NCBI GenBank assembly: GCA_902805545.1 | Contig: CADCTD010000007.1 | Coordinates: forward strand, 1-64,000 | Source of the DNA: an uncultured Craurococcus sp. | Lineage (GTDB): Bacteria; Pseudomonadota; Alphaproteobacteria; Acetobacterales; Acetobacteraceae | Length of the DNA stretch: 64,000 nucleotides | Reading direction: 5' to 3' | Part shown: positions 26,037 to 36,469 of the stretch, piece by piece | Layout of the letters: every line of letters begins with the position of its first letter | How positions within the stretch are numbered: position 1 is the stretch's first letter | Translations under genes and position numbers: made by a program | The notes under the pieces: generated by a model | Told to the model about the DNA's origin: nothing | What the model saw: only the letters and a program-made list of their open reading frames with translations | Database searches by the model: none

Positions 26037-26735
26037 GTGAGCAAGCCGGAGAAGGTCCGGGCCGCCATCCTGATCTCCGGCCGCGGCTCCAACATGGTGG
26101 CGCTGCTGGAGGCGGCGCGGGCGCCGGATTTTCCGGCGGAGATCGCCCTCGTCCTCTCCAACAAGGCGGATGCGGGCGGGCTGCCGCTGGCCGCGGCGGC
26201 CGGGGTGCGGACGGCAGTGGTCGAGAGCCGCCCCTTCGGCCGGGACCGGGCCGCGCATGAGGCGGCGGTGCAGGTGGCGCTGGAGGCGCACGGCATCCGG
26301 CTCGTCTGCCTCGCCGGCTACATGCGGTTGCTGACGCCCTTCCTCGTCGGACGCTGGGCGGGGCGGATGATGAACATCCACCCGAGCCTGCTGCCGGCCT
26401 TCCCGGGGCTCGACACCCATGCGCGGGCGCTGGCAGCCGGCGTCCGCCTGCATGGCTGCACCGTGCATTGGGTGACCGAGGAGATGGATGCGGGGCCGAT
26501 CCTCGCCCAGGCTGCGGTGCCGGTGCTGCCGGGGGATACGGAGGCGACGCTCGCCGCCCGGGTCCTCGCCCAGGAACACCGGATCTATCCGGCGGCGCTG
26601 CGCGCGGCGGCGGGCGGGGCGCTGGCGCATCCCGATGGATCGGCCGCGCTCGCCAACCCCTTGCCGAGCCCGCCCGCGCTTTCTACACCCCATTCCGACA
26701 GTCAACGAGGACCGGACCGTGGCCGAACACCGTGA
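26037..26735 (+). CDS. purN: Phosphoribosylglycinamide formyltransferase
   Basis: A 232-residue PurN. ILISGRGSNMVALLEA opens the GAR-binding fold; the catalytic residues are Asn113 and His115 in MNIHPSLLPAFPG and Asp151 in HWVTEEMDAGPI. It formylates GAR with 10-formyl-tetrahydrofolate in purine synthesis. The GTG start at 26037 gives the homologous N-terminus. The last 25 residues are Pro/Ser-rich and unlike the family, and the frame overlaps the following small gene by 17 bp, so the tail may be a recent readthrough extension. Confidence 0.94.
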   Translation: MSKPEKVRAAILISGRGSNMVALLEAARAPDFPAEIALVLSNKADAGGLPLAAAAGVRTAVVESRPFGRDRAAHEAAVQVALEAHGIRLVCLAGYMRLLTPFLVGRWAGRMMNIHPSLLPAFPGLDTHARALAAGVRLHGCTVHWVTEEMDAGPILAQAAVPVLPGDTEATLAARVLAQEHRIYPAALRAAAGGALAHPDGSAALANPLPSPPALSTPHSDSQRGPDRGRTP

Positions 26736-26877
26736 GCATTACGATTTCGGGGCAGTCGACGAGAAGGCGCTGCTGGCCGACCGGCAGCAGGGGTGGGAAG
26801 GCTTCGTGCAGTTCTCCACCTGGGGGATCGTGATCACCGTGCTGCTGCTGCTCGGGCTGCTGCTCTTCGTGGCCTGA
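26719..26877 (+). CDS. aa3-type cytochrome c oxidase subunit IV
   Basis: A 52-residue protein with a charged N-terminus (AEHREHYDFGAVDEKALLAD) and one transmembrane helix (WGIVITVLLLLGLLLFVA). This is the layout of the small bacterial aa3-oxidase subunit IV, which packs against the oxidase core in the cytoplasmic membrane. The GTG start has GAGG 8 bases upstream and lies within the end of purN. The other oxidase subunits are not in the window, as is usual for this orphan subunit. Confidence 0.8.
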   Translation: MAEHREHYDFGAVDEKALLADRQQGWEGFVQFSTWGIVITVLLLLGLLLFVA

Positions 26878-26884
26878 GGCAGGA

Positions 26885-26907
26885 GGGCCGGCCCTGGGGG
26901 CCGGCCC
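26885..26907. terminator. Bidirectional stem-loop between convergent genes
   Basis: GGGCCGGCC and GGCCGGCCC form a perfect 9-bp stem with a 5-base loop between the subunit IV stop and the ndk stop. It has no U-run on either strand, so it is only a probable terminator. Confidence 0.5.
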
Positions 26908-26913
26908 GGCCGC

Positions 26914-27336
26914 TCAGCCGACGATCTCGGTGCCGGCGAAGAAGAAGGCGATCTCCGTCGCGGCATTCTCGGCGCTGTCGGAGCCGTGGACGCTGTTCGC
27001 CTCGATGCTCTCGGCGAATTCCTTGCGGATGGTGCCCGGCGCGGCATTGGCCGGGTTGGTGGCGCCCATGATCTCGCGGTTCTTCGCGACGGCGTTCTCG
27101 CCTTCCAGCACCTGCACCACCACCGGGCCGCTCATCATGAAGCTGACCAGGTCCTTGTAGAAGGGCCGCTCCTTGTGGACGGCGTAGAAGGCGCCGGCCT
27201 GGGCCTCGCTCAGCTGCAGCCGCTTCTGGCCGACGATGCGGAGGCCCGCCTCCTCGAACTTGGCGTTGATCTTGCCGGTGAGGTTCCGGCGGGTCGCGTC
27301 CGGCTTGATGATGGAGAGGGTGCGTTCCACGGCCAT
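26914..27336 (-). CDS. ndk: Nucleoside diphosphate kinase
   Basis: A 140-residue NDK of standard size. It begins [18 protein letters not shown], and the phosphohistidine His117 lies in NSVHGSDS with the family context [14 protein letters not shown] just before. It exchanges gamma-phosphate between nucleoside tri- and diphosphates. The start at 27336 follows AAGGA, and the 64-residue upstream frame extension is rejected. It is monocistronic between convergent and divergent neighbours. Confidence 0.96.
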   Translation of the reverse strand: MAVERTLSIIKPDATRRNLTGKINAKFEEAGLRIVGQKRLQLSEAQAGAFYAVHKERPFYKDLVSFMMSGPVVVQVLEGENAVAKNREIMGATNPANAAPGTIRKEFAESIEANSVHGSDSAENAATEIAFFFAGTEIVG

Positions 27337-27445
27337 GCTTGCGTTCCTTCGTGACGGTGGCGGCGGGATAGGCGGGCCAGGGCGCGGATGCAAGCCCAAC
27401 CCGGCCCGCGCCGCGGCGTTGGGGCCGCAGCAGAGGAGCGCCCCC

Positions 27446-27610
27446 ATGGCCGATGACCCGCCGAAGCCCAAGATCCCCCGCCCGCCGAGCCAGGCGGATA
27501 TCGACCTGGTGAGCAGCCAGCAGGGCATGGTCTCCGACGAATGGGCCGAGGCGCCGGCGCCGAAGCCCCCCTCCCCGCCCGAGGCGGAGACCGAGGGTCA
27601 GCCCAGCTAG
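27446..27610 (+). CDS. Small Pro-rich acidic protein of unknown function
   Basis: A 54-residue protein, [20 protein letters not shown] then [15 protein letters not shown], with a Pro/Glu-rich tail. Good GAGGAG at 8 bases before the ATG and acidic, non-Arg composition argue that it is real. No signal peptide or membrane helix. It is divergent from ndk and precedes the ABC-F gene by 43 bases. Confidence 0.6.
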   Translation: MADDPPKPKIPRPPSQADIDLVSSQQGMVSDEWAEAPAPKPPSPPEAETEGQPS

Positions 27611-27653
27611 CTGCGCGCGTGACGGGGGGCCATGGCGGCGGTAGAAGGCGCGC

Positions 27654-29519
<1,866 letters not shown>

Positions 29520-29996
29520 TCAGCCGAGCCGCTCCACCGCCGTCAGCAGGCAGCCCGGACGCGCGGTGTGGATGTTGACGAAGCGCGTGCGCGGGTCCGC
29601 GAGCGCCCGCTCCAGCAGCGGCGCGACCGCCTTGCCCTCGCTGATGGCCCCGAGATCGTAGAGGCACATCTCCTCGCCGTCATAGGCGCGGACGGAGACG
29701 ATGCCGTTGGCAAGCACGATGGGGGCGATCTCGTCCTCCGCCCTGAAGCGCTCGCAATCGCGGGCATGGAGGAAGATCGGGCTCGGCGCCCAGTAGACGC
29801 CCTGCGGATGCGGCAGGGCATAGCTGCCGAGCAGCATCGCCTCGCCCGGCTCGCCGAGTTGCAGGCAGTGCCGGCAGGGGAAGCCCGGGCCGTCCACCAC
29901 CCGGCGATGCAGCGACTGGCCGCGGTCATCGACGCCCGTGGCGCGCCAGCGCCGGGCGGTCTCGGTCGGGATGGGCGTGCAGCGGAACCGGGTCAT
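29520..29996 (-). CDS. DUF1203-domain protein
   Basis: A 158-residue protein matching DUF1203: FRCTPIPTETARRWR at the start, GFPCRHCLQLGEPGEAMLLG in the middle (CxxC pair with a GE-mlL motif), then VYWAPSPIFLHARDCERF and FVNIHTARPGCLLTAVERLG at the end. Function is unknown. The start at 29996 follows AAGGAGA. It ends exactly where the convergent ABC-F gene stops. Confidence 0.85.
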   Translation of the reverse strand: MTRFRCTPIPTETARRWRATGVDDRGQSLHRRVVDGPGFPCRHCLQLGEPGEAMLLGSYALPHPQGVYWAPSPIFLHARDCERFRAEDEIAPIVLANGIVSVRAYDGEEMCLYDLGAISEGKAVAPLLERALADPRTRFVNIHTARPGCLLTAVERLG

Positions 29997-30241
29997 GCGC
30001 GATGTCTCCTTCGTGCCCAGCCTCGCCCAAGGCGGAGCGGCGCGCCTTCCGCCGGTTGCGCCGGCATGACGGAAGCCCAAGCTTCCGCTCCCGTCCGCGT
30101 GACCTTGGGGTGCGCAGCGGGATGCGCATCATCCATGTCGCAAATCATCGGTATGCGTTGAATGCATTGGCGAGACGAGGCCTCGCGGTCCATCTGTCGC
30201 GGCGAAGGGCAGCCATACGCTGCCCAGCCACGAAGGATAGG

Positions 30242-30583
30242 ATGATGCTTCGCTCTGCTCTTCTCGCTTCCGTTATCGCCCTTGGCGCCACCGGTGCCGC
30301 GCTGGCCCAGGAAGGCCCGGTGCTGGTCGGCGGCGGCGGTGACGGCGGCCCGCGCGTGGTCTACTCGGCCCCTTCCAGCAACACCATCGTGGGCGGTGCC
30401 CAGGTGACGCTGAGCGGCGGCGACCGTGACCGCAGCTACAACTACGGCGCCGTGAACAGCATTCCCGGCCAGGTCGGCACGATTGTCGGCGGCCTCGCCG
30501 ATGGCGGCCCGCGCGTGATCTACACGCCGCAGCAGGAGACCGGCGGCCTGGCCAGCCGCGGCGTCGGCGCGCCGCGCAGCTGA
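30242..30583 (+). CDS. Small exported Gly-rich protein with internal duplication
   Basis: A 113-residue protein with a signal peptide (MMLRSALLASVIALGATGAA, cleavage after ALA). The mature part repeats a unit: GGDGGPRVVYSAPSSNTIVG near the start and GGLADGGPRVIYTPQQET near the end. No family is recognised. AAGGA lies 5-8 bases before a double ATG. The 245-bp region upstream holds nothing else obvious. Confidence 0.7.
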   Translation: MMLRSALLASVIALGATGAALAQEGPVLVGGGGDGGPRVVYSAPSSNTIVGGAQVTLSGGDRDRSYNYGAVNSIPGQVGTIVGGLADGGPRVIYTPQQETGGLASRGVGAPRS

Positions 30584-30616
30584 GGTGATGACCGGGGAGC
30601 TTCGGCTCCCCGGCCT

Positions 30617-31534
30617 TCAGGCGTAGATGCCGGTCTCCGGCGCTGCGCCGGCGCGGAGGACTCCGCGATACATGCCGGCGGTGCCGAAGGCGATCGCTGG
30701 CTCGCCGGCCGCATCGACGGCGATAAGGCCGCCGCTGCCGCCATTCGCCGGCACCAGGATCTCGGCGACCTCCGCGGCCGCCTGCCGCACCGGGAACCCG
30801 CGATGGCGCATCAGGGCGGAGAGCTCATGCGCCGCGGCGCAGCGGATGAAGGCCTCGCCCACGCCCGTGCAGCTCACCGCGACCGTCGCATCGGCCCAGG
30901 TGCCGGCGCCGATAAGCGGGCTGTCGCCGACGCGGCCGGCGCGCTTGTTCGTCATCCCCCCGGTGGAGGTGGCGGCGGCGAGGCGCCCGTCGCGGTCGCG
31001 CGCCACGGCGCCCACCGTGCCCATGCGGGCGGGAAGGTCGTGATCGAGGGCGACGCGCCGCGTGGCCAGCGCCGCCTGCAATTGCTGCCAGCGATGCTCG
31101 GTGCGGAAATACTCGGGCGGAGCAAGGGCGAGCCCTTCGGCCTCGGCGAAGTCGTCGGCCGCGGGGCCGATCAGCAGCACATGCGGCGTGCGCTCCATCA
31201 CCGCGCGCGCCGCCGCGATCGGATTGCGGATGCGCTGCACGGCGGCGACGGCGCCAGCCTGAAGCGTGGCGCCGTCCATCAGCGCGGCATCCATCTCGAT
31301 CGTGCCGGCCGCGGTGAAGGTGGCGCCGCGCCCGGCATTGAAGAGCGGGCAATCCTCCAGCGCGCGCACCGCCTGCTCCACCGCGTCGAGCGCGCTGCCG
31401 CCCTGCGCGAGGACCACGCCGCCGGCCGCGAGCGCGGCCTCGAGCGCGGCCTGATGCTCCGCCTCGCGCGCCGCCGACATCTCCTCGCGCCGGATGGTGC
31501 CGGCGCCGCCATGGATGACCAAGGTGGTGCTCAT
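30617..31534 (-). CDS. Isoaspartyl peptidase / L-asparaginase (Ntn hydrolase)
   Basis: A 305-residue type 2 asparaginase-like protein. It starts MSTTLVIHGGAGTI, has FNAGRGATFTAAGTIEMDAA and the autocleavage site before Thr173 in RMGTVGAVARD, which becomes the N-terminal nucleophile. GGMTNKRAGRVGDSPLIGAG binds the substrate. It hydrolyses beta-aspartyl dipeptides and asparagine. The start overlaps the upstream DUF1835 gene by 4 bp (ATGA), indicating coupling. Confidence 0.94.
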   Translation of the reverse strand: MSTTLVIHGGAGTIRREEMSAAREAEHQAALEAALAAGGVVLAQGGSALDAVEQAVRALEDCPLFNAGRGATFTAAGTIEMDAALMDGATLQAGAVAAVQRIRNPIAAARAVMERTPHVLLIGPAADDFAEAEGLALAPPEYFRTEHRWQQLQAALATRRVALDHDLPARMGTVGAVARDRDGRLAAATSTGGMTNKRAGRVGDSPLIGAGTWADATVAVSCTGVGEAFIRCAAAHELSALMRHRGFPVRQAAAEVAEILVPANGGSGGLIAVDAAGEPAIAFGTAGMYRGVLRAGAAPETGIYA

Positions 31535-32454
31535 GCGCCGCCTCCCGGGACGACGGCGGCCTGGCCAGGATCCCAGAGCCAGGGCGGATCCGGCAGCACA
31601 TGCACGCCCGCATGGAAGCGCGGCGGCGGGCGGAAGCGGTCCGTCCCGGCCAGCACGGCGGCGCCGCGCGGCGTCGGGTGAAGCTCCTCGTCGCGCGAGA
31701 CCAGCCGGTTCGGCCCCTGGCGCAGGCGGCCGATCACCTCGCGGAGGATGAGGTCGGTGAGGTGGAAGATGGAATCGCCCTCCTTCATGCGATCGAAGAC
31801 GGCGGCCTCGTCCGTGGCGCCGGCGGCGATGGCGCGGAGTACGCGGCGCTCGGTCTCGCCGAGCCCATCCGTCGTCCAGGGGAGGTCGCGCAGGTGCCGG
31901 CGCAGCGCGGCCGCCAGGAAAGGCAAGGCGAGCTCCCGCCGGCTGAGCGCGTCGAGGCCGCTTGGATCCGGCGAGGCGAAGGCAGCCCAGGCTTCCGCTG
32001 CCTGCTCGATCTGCAGGTCGGAGAGCGGCACGGGATGGAGTGCGCTGAGCTCGGCATCGCTGAGCATGGGGAAGCTGCGCTCGCCATCGGCGGGCATCAG
32101 CAGCAGCTTGCCGCGCAGCAGCCGCTTCTCGGCCAGCAGCGACAGGATGCGGATGAGCGCGATCTGGTCCCACAGGTCATGCTCGAACCAGAGCCACACC
32201 GCCTCGCGCCGATGCAGGCCGTTGAGCGCGGCGTATTCCCGCCCGAGGCGAAGGCGCACCGCGGCCGGGTCCTGTCCTGCATGCAGCGCCACGTAGCGCG
32301 CGCGCATGCCGAGCCAGGCCATCAGGTCGCCGTCATCCTGCGCCGGGCCGACGCAGACCGGGTCGGCGAAGCAAAGATACTCACCGGCGATTGCGGCCGA
32401 CTGCAGGCGGCTGCGGAGATCGTCGCCGCAGCGGAGATGCAGCAGCGGCGTCAC
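31531..32454 (-). CDS. DUF1835-domain protein
   Basis: A 307-residue protein. LLHLRCGDDLRSRLQSAAIA, then YLCFADPVCVGPAQDD and WLWFEHDLWDQIALIRILSL fit DUF1835; a C-terminal helical region has [19 protein letters not shown]. Function is not established. No ATG fits; a GTG at 32454 gives the homologous N-terminus and forms a GTGA overlap with a 22-codon upstream frame that has a strong ribosome binding site. It is followed by the isoaspartyl peptidase gene with an ATGA overlap. Confidence 0.82.
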   Translation of the reverse strand: MTPLLHLRCGDDLRSRLQSAAIAGEYLCFADPVCVGPAQDDGDLMAWLGMRARYVALHAGQDPAAVRLRLGREYAALNGLHRREAVWLWFEHDLWDQIALIRILSLLAEKRLLRGKLLLMPADGERSFPMLSDAELSALHPVPLSDLQIEQAAEAWAAFASPDPSGLDALSRRELALPFLAAALRRHLRDLPWTTDGLGETERRVLRAIAAGATDEAAVFDRMKEGDSIFHLTDLILREVIGRLRQGPNRLVSRDEELHPTPRGAAVLAGTDRFRPPPRFHAGVHVLPDPPWLWDPGQAAVVPGGGA

Positions 32455-32519
32455 CGGCGGCGCGGACCTGCCTGACCCTGGGCGCTGTCGGATGCCGTGT
32501 CGCGCAGCCGTCCGGCCAT
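32451..32519 (-). CDS. Possible 22-residue leader peptide coupled to the DUF1835 gene
   Basis: A short frame (MAGRLRDTASDSAQGQAGPR, then RR) preceded by GGAGGAAAGG, one of the best ribosome binding sites in the window. Its TGA overlaps the GTG start of the DUF1835 gene, whose own upstream sequence is poor. This suggests translational coupling. It carries no attenuation-type codon run. It may equally be an artefact if the DUF1835 start lies elsewhere. Confidence 0.4.
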   Translation of the reverse strand: MAGRLRDTASDSAQGQAGPRRR

Positions 32520-32710
32520 GCCTTTCCTCCGTCTCCGGCCGGCCTGGTCGGCCGCTCTCCGCGAAGCATGCGACGGAACCGCAGCCCCGCGCCACCCCCC
32601 TTTGCCGCCCGAGCGCAAGCGGCAACGGCGTCGCGCAAGCGTGTCATCGAGACCATCGCGGGGGCTGCCTGGGCCGTCCTAGGCTCGCGCACAGGTCGGG
32701 GGAGGACATC

Positions 32711-33646
32711 ATGGCTTTGCGCAACGGCACCGCGGGGGCCGACAGGCTGCTTGGAACGCCGGACAACGACCTGATCCTCGCCGGCGCCGGAAACGATACC
32801 ATCGAGGGGTTGCCGGGCAATGACGTCATCCTCGCAGGCACCGGCAACGATACGATCTTCGGGGATAATTTCTTCGGAGAGGATCGTTCCGGCGGGCCGC
32901 TGCCACGAGAGTACAATTCCAGCGGCATCCTGCCCGGCCGTAACCTGATCCTGGCCGGTGCCGGCAACGATCTGGTTGGCGCAGGCTTCGGTATGGACAC
33001 GGTGTTCGGCGGCGATGGCAACGACTCGATCAACGGCTTTGGCTTCTTCCCCGGCAGTCCGTCCGGCAGCATCGGGGTGATTGCAGCGGACGGAGCGGAC
33101 CTTCTCTTCGGCGGCGCGGGCAACGATACCGTCAATGCCGGCGGCGGCGCCGACCAGGTCCGCGGCGGCGTGGGCGACGATGTCCTCAATGGCGGCACCG
33201 GTGCTGACCAGCTCCATGGCGGCGCGGGGGTGGATCGGCTGCGCGGCGGCGAAGGGGCCGACCAGCTGGCCGGCGGGGCCGGCGCCGATCTTTTCGTCTA
33301 TGTCAGGGATATTCCCTTCGGCGGCCCGGAATCCGGCGTCGGCCCTGGCGCCCGGGACGTGATCCTCGACTTCTGCCAGGGCGTGGACCGGATCGACCTC
33401 AGCAGCTACGGGAATTACTTCCTTCAGAACCCGAAATCGGTCTTCCTCGGCGAAGCCGCGTTCGGCGCGACCCGAAACCTTCAGATCCGCAGCGTGGTTG
33501 AGGATGGGCGCACCATCATCGAGCTCGCCACCTCCTACGGTGACCCGGGCCCGAGCATCCCGCCATCCACGCCATCGGGACCGTCCGAAGAAATCGAGCT
33601 CGCCGGCGAGTACAACCTGACCGCCGCGGACTTCATCCTGTCCTGA
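32711..33646 (+). CDS. RTX (hemolysin-type calcium-binding repeat) protein
   Basis: A 311-residue protein made mainly of glycine/aspartate nonapeptides: NDLILAGAGNDTIEGLPGND at the start and a run of about eight units in GGAGNDTVNAGGGADQVRGG onward. These fold into calcium-binding beta-rolls after type I secretion. There is no N-terminal signal peptide. A C-terminal domain (ARDVILDFCQGVDRIDLSSY) resembles the M10 serralysin C-terminal module, and the last residues LAGEYNLTAADFILS match the end of the RTX protein at 42762. No catalytic domain is present and no ABC exporter genes are nearby. GGAGG precedes the ATG. Confidence 0.9.
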   Translation: MALRNGTAGADRLLGTPDNDLILAGAGNDTIEGLPGNDVILAGTGNDTIFGDNFFGEDRSGGPLPREYNSSGILPGRNLILAGAGNDLVGAGFGMDTVFGGDGNDSINGFGFFPGSPSGSIGVIAADGADLLFGGAGNDTVNAGGGADQVRGGVGDDVLNGGTGADQLHGGAGVDRLRGGEGADQLAGGAGADLFVYVRDIPFGGPESGVGPGARDVILDFCQGVDRIDLSSYGNYFLQNPKSVFLGEAAFGATRNLQIRSVVEDGRTIIELATSYGDPGPSIPPSTPSGPSEEIELAGEYNLTAADFILS

Positions 33647-33652
33647 GGAAGC

Positions 33653-34624
33653 TCAGTCCATCCGCAGGCCGAGCTTGCGGATGACGGCGCTCTCCTCTGC
33701 GTAGAGCTTCTGTGCGAAGGCGGCGTAGTCCTCGCTGTTCATGTAGCGCAGCGGCATGTCGTAGCGGTCGAGCGTCTCGACATGCTTCGGGTCGACGAGC
33801 GCCGCCTTGAAGGCATCGTGCAGCGCCCGCACGATGCCGGGGTCGACGCCCTTCGGCGCGCCGAGGCCGAAGGGGCTGTCCGCGACGATGTCGATGCCGA
33901 CCTCGCGCAGCGTCGGCACCTCGGGGAAGCGCCGGGCGCGCTCCGCGGTCCAGACGACGAGCAGGCGCAGCTTCCCGTCCTGCACCAGCGGGGCCCAGCC
34001 GGTGCTGTCGGCATTCGCCACCGTCTGGCCGGAGAGCACGGCCTGGATGTTGTCGGCGCCGCCGCGGAAGGGGACGTGCAGCCATTCGATGCCGAGCATC
34101 TCGCCGATGCGCTCCATCGTGATGTGCAGGGTGCTGCCGACGCCGGGCGTGCCGTAGGTGACCTTGCCGGGATTGGCCTTCGCATAGGCCGTGAACTCGC
34201 CCCATGTCCGCCAGGGCTGATCGGCGCGGACGACGACGCCGAAGACATAGCCGGTCAGGTGCAGGATCCAGCTGAAATCCTTGGCCGGGTCGAAGGTCGG
34301 GCGGCGCGACATCGCCGGCAGGCGGAAGACCGTGATCGGTATCTGGCCGAGCAGATGGCCGTCACCCTTCGACTCCTGCGCCATGGCGAGCGCGCCGAGC
34401 GTGCCGGAGGCGCCGGGCTTGTTCTCCACCACCACCGGCTGGCCGAGCCTCGCGCCCGCCAGCTCGCTCAGCACGCGAAGATGCACGTCGGAGGAACCGC
34501 CCGGCAGCCAGGGCACCAGCATGCGGATCGGGCGGCTGGGGAAGCCGGGTTGCGCGATGGCCGGCGTGGCGAGCGAGGGCGCGGCGAAGGAGGTCGCAAG
34601 CAGGCTGCGGCGGCGGATGGGCAT
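33653..34624 (-). CDS. Tripartite tricarboxylate transporter substrate-binding protein (Bug/TctC family), second copy
   Basis: A 323-residue exported binding protein. The leader [20 protein letters not shown] then PAIAQ is twin-arginine-like. The Bug motif [19 protein letters not shown] and [20 protein letters not shown] are present, and the fold ends with [13 protein letters not shown]. No permease is adjacent. It is divergent from the chemotaxis receptor gene at 34767, so a ligand-sensing partnership is conceivable but not shown. Confidence 0.92.
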   Translation of the reverse strand: MPIRRRSLLATSFAAPSLATPAIAQPGFPSRPIRMLVPWLPGGSSDVHLRVLSELAGARLGQPVVVENKPGASGTLGALAMAQESKGDGHLLGQIPITVFRLPAMSRRPTFDPAKDFSWILHLTGYVFGVVVRADQPWRTWGEFTAYAKANPGKVTYGTPGVGSTLHITMERIGEMLGIEWLHVPFRGGADNIQAVLSGQTVANADSTGWAPLVQDGKLRLLVVWTAERARRFPEVPTLREVGIDIVADSPFGLGAPKGVDPGIVRALHDAFKAALVDPKHVETLDRYDMPLRYMNSEDYAAFAQKLYAEESAVIRKLGLRMD

Positions 34625-34737
34625 GGCTCTCTCTCCCGGTGCGGCCTCTCGGGGCCGTTGCCGCCATGGTCGCGGCAGCAGGGCCGGCGCGCAACCATCC
34701 GGCTGGCGGTTACGGCTTTTTATCGATTTGGCCTCAG

Positions 34738-34757
34738 CCTCCTGCGTCATCAGGAGG
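34738..34757 (+). promoter_or_regulatory. Hairpin sequestering the receptor ribosome binding site
   Basis: CCTCCTG (34738-34744) pairs perfectly with CAGGAGG (34751-34757), which contains the AGGAGG ribosome binding site of the gene at 34767; the loop is CGTCAT. In the mRNA this would hide the Shine-Dalgarno sequence and could make translation depend on temperature, a protein or upstream ribosomes. Confidence 0.5.
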
Positions 34758-34766
34758 ACATTGGTC

Positions 34767-36467
34767 ATGTTGAGTTCTCGCCTTGCCCAGGCCTGGCATG
34801 GCCTGGCGCCGCGGCTGCTGGTTTCGGTCGGCCTGCTGGCGGCAGTGGCCGCAGCGCTCCCGCTCATCGCTGATCGCATGCTGGCAACGGAAGCCGGACG
34901 GATCGCGACGGCGGCGGAGTATACCACGCGCGCCATCGCCGTCGGGCGGGCGACCTCGAACCTGCTCGCCTTCGCCAGGGCGACGGAATTCCTGCCGACC
35001 GCCATGCCGGAGGAGGAACGGCGCCGGTGGGAGGGCGTCGCCGCGGATGCGCTGCGACGGCTGGAGCAACGGCTGGAGCAACTTCAGCAGACGCTTGTCG
35101 TGACCAGCAACCGGGACGACCTGACAACGGCGATGGCCGGAATCGCCAGCTACCGGGTGAAGCAGCAGGCGATCGCCGAGGCCGCCCGGGCCGGGAAGCT
35201 TGAGGAGGCGATGCGCCTTGCCCTCGCCGCGGCCCCGGAGATCGAGGCCATCCGTGAGAAGCTGCGGACGATCGAGCAGAGGACGGAGGGGTTGATCCGC
35301 GAGATGGCGCAGCAGACCGGCGAAAAGGTCGTCGAGGCGCGGATCTGGCTCGGCACGCTCGCGGCCGGCGGCATCCTCTCCGCGCTCGGCCTCACGCTCT
35401 GGATCGTGCTGCGGCGGGTGACGACGCCGCTGGCGCGGCTCGGCCGGCGGGCGGATGCGCTGGCGGCCGGGCAGCTGGACGAGGCGACGCCGGATACCGG
35501 GCGGCGGGACGAGGTCGGCGCCATCGCCCGCGGGCTGGAGGCGCTGCGGGCCGCGGCGCGCCAGGCCCGGGCGCTGGAAGCCGAAGCCGCCACGGCGCGG
35601 CAGGAGGCCGAGGCCACCCGGCTGCGCCAGCGGCAGGAGCTGGCGGCGGGGATCGAGTCGCAGCTGGGCGCCGTGCTGGCCGGGCTCTCCGCCTCCGCCA
35701 CGACGCTCGAGGGCAGCATCGCCACCCTCTCCGGCCAGGCGGATCGCAGCGCCGGGCGGGCCGGCACTGCCGCCGAGCGGGCGGAGGAAGCGACCGGCCA
35801 TGTGCAAAGCGTTGCCGCGGCGGCGGAGGAGCTGGCGAGTTCCGTGCAGGAGATCAGCCGGCAGGTGGCCGAGGCCGCCCAGGCCAGCCGCCGCGCCGTG
35901 TCGGAGGCGGAGGCCGCGGACGGCACCATCGGCGGCCTGTCGGAGGCGGCGGGCCGGATCGGCGACGTGGTGCGGCTGATCGGCGACATCGCCGGCCAGA
36001 CCAACCTGCTCGCGCTGAACGCGACGATCGAGGCGGCGCGGGCCGGCGAGGCGGGCAAGGGCTTCGCCGTGGTGGCGAGCGAGGTGAAGCAGCTCGCCGG
36101 CCAGACGGCGAAGGCGACGGAGGAGATCAGCCAGCAGATCGGCGCCATCCAGGGCGCGACGGCGGAGGCGGTGCGCTCCATCAAGGGCATCGCCGGCGTG
36201 ATCGCCCAGCTCGACCAGGTGGCGGCCGCGATCGCCGCCGCGGTGGAGGAGCAGGGCGCGGCGACGCAGGAGATTGCCCGCAGCGTCGCCGAGGCGGCGG
36301 CGGGGACCACCGAGGTCTCCGCCACCATCGCCGAGGTCAGCGCCGGCGCAGGGGAGACCGCCAATGCCCTGCAGGCGATGCGGCAGACGACGGAGGAGGT
36401 CTCCCGCCAGGGCGGCACGCTGCGCGGCGCGCTCGGCACCCTGCTGGAGGGGCTGCGCGCCGCGTGA
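34767..36467 (+). CDS. Methyl-accepting chemotaxis protein
   Basis: A 566-residue transmembrane receptor. TM1 is at about 15-34 and TM2 at about 194-215, enclosing a periplasmic four-helix-type sensor of about 155 residues. A HAMP domain follows ([20 protein letters not shown]), then a long coiled coil with the highly conserved signalling tip [20 protein letters not shown] and [17 protein letters not shown] (about 407-445). It signals through CheW/CheA, none of which is in the window. The start has AGGAGG 9 bases upstream, within a hairpin. It stops 2 bases before the convergent lptD stop. Confidence 0.95.
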   Translation: MLSSRLAQAWHGLAPRLLVSVGLLAAVAAALPLIADRMLATEAGRIATAAEYTTRAIAVGRATSNLLAFARATEFLPTAMPEEERRRWEGVAADALRRLEQRLEQLQQTLVVTSNRDDLTTAMAGIASYRVKQQAIAEAARAGKLEEAMRLALAAAPEIEAIREKLRTIEQRTEGLIREMAQQTGEKVVEARIWLGTLAAGGILSALGLTLWIVLRRVTTPLARLGRRADALAAGQLDEATPDTGRRDEVGAIARGLEALRAAARQARALEAEAATARQEAEATRLRQRQELAAGIESQLGAVLAGLSASATTLEGSIATLSGQADRSAGRAGTAAERAEEATGHVQSVAAAAEELASSVQEISRQVAEAAQASRRAVSEAEAADGTIGGLSEAAGRIGDVVRLIGDIAGQTNLLALNATIEAARAGEAGKGFAVVASEVKQLAGQTAKATEEISQQIGAIQGATAEAVRSIKGIAGVIAQLDQVAAAIAAAVEEQGAATQEIARSVAEAAAGTTEVSATIAEVSAGAGETANALQAMRQTTEEVSRQGGTLRGALGTLLEGLRAA

Positions 36468-36469
36468 CG

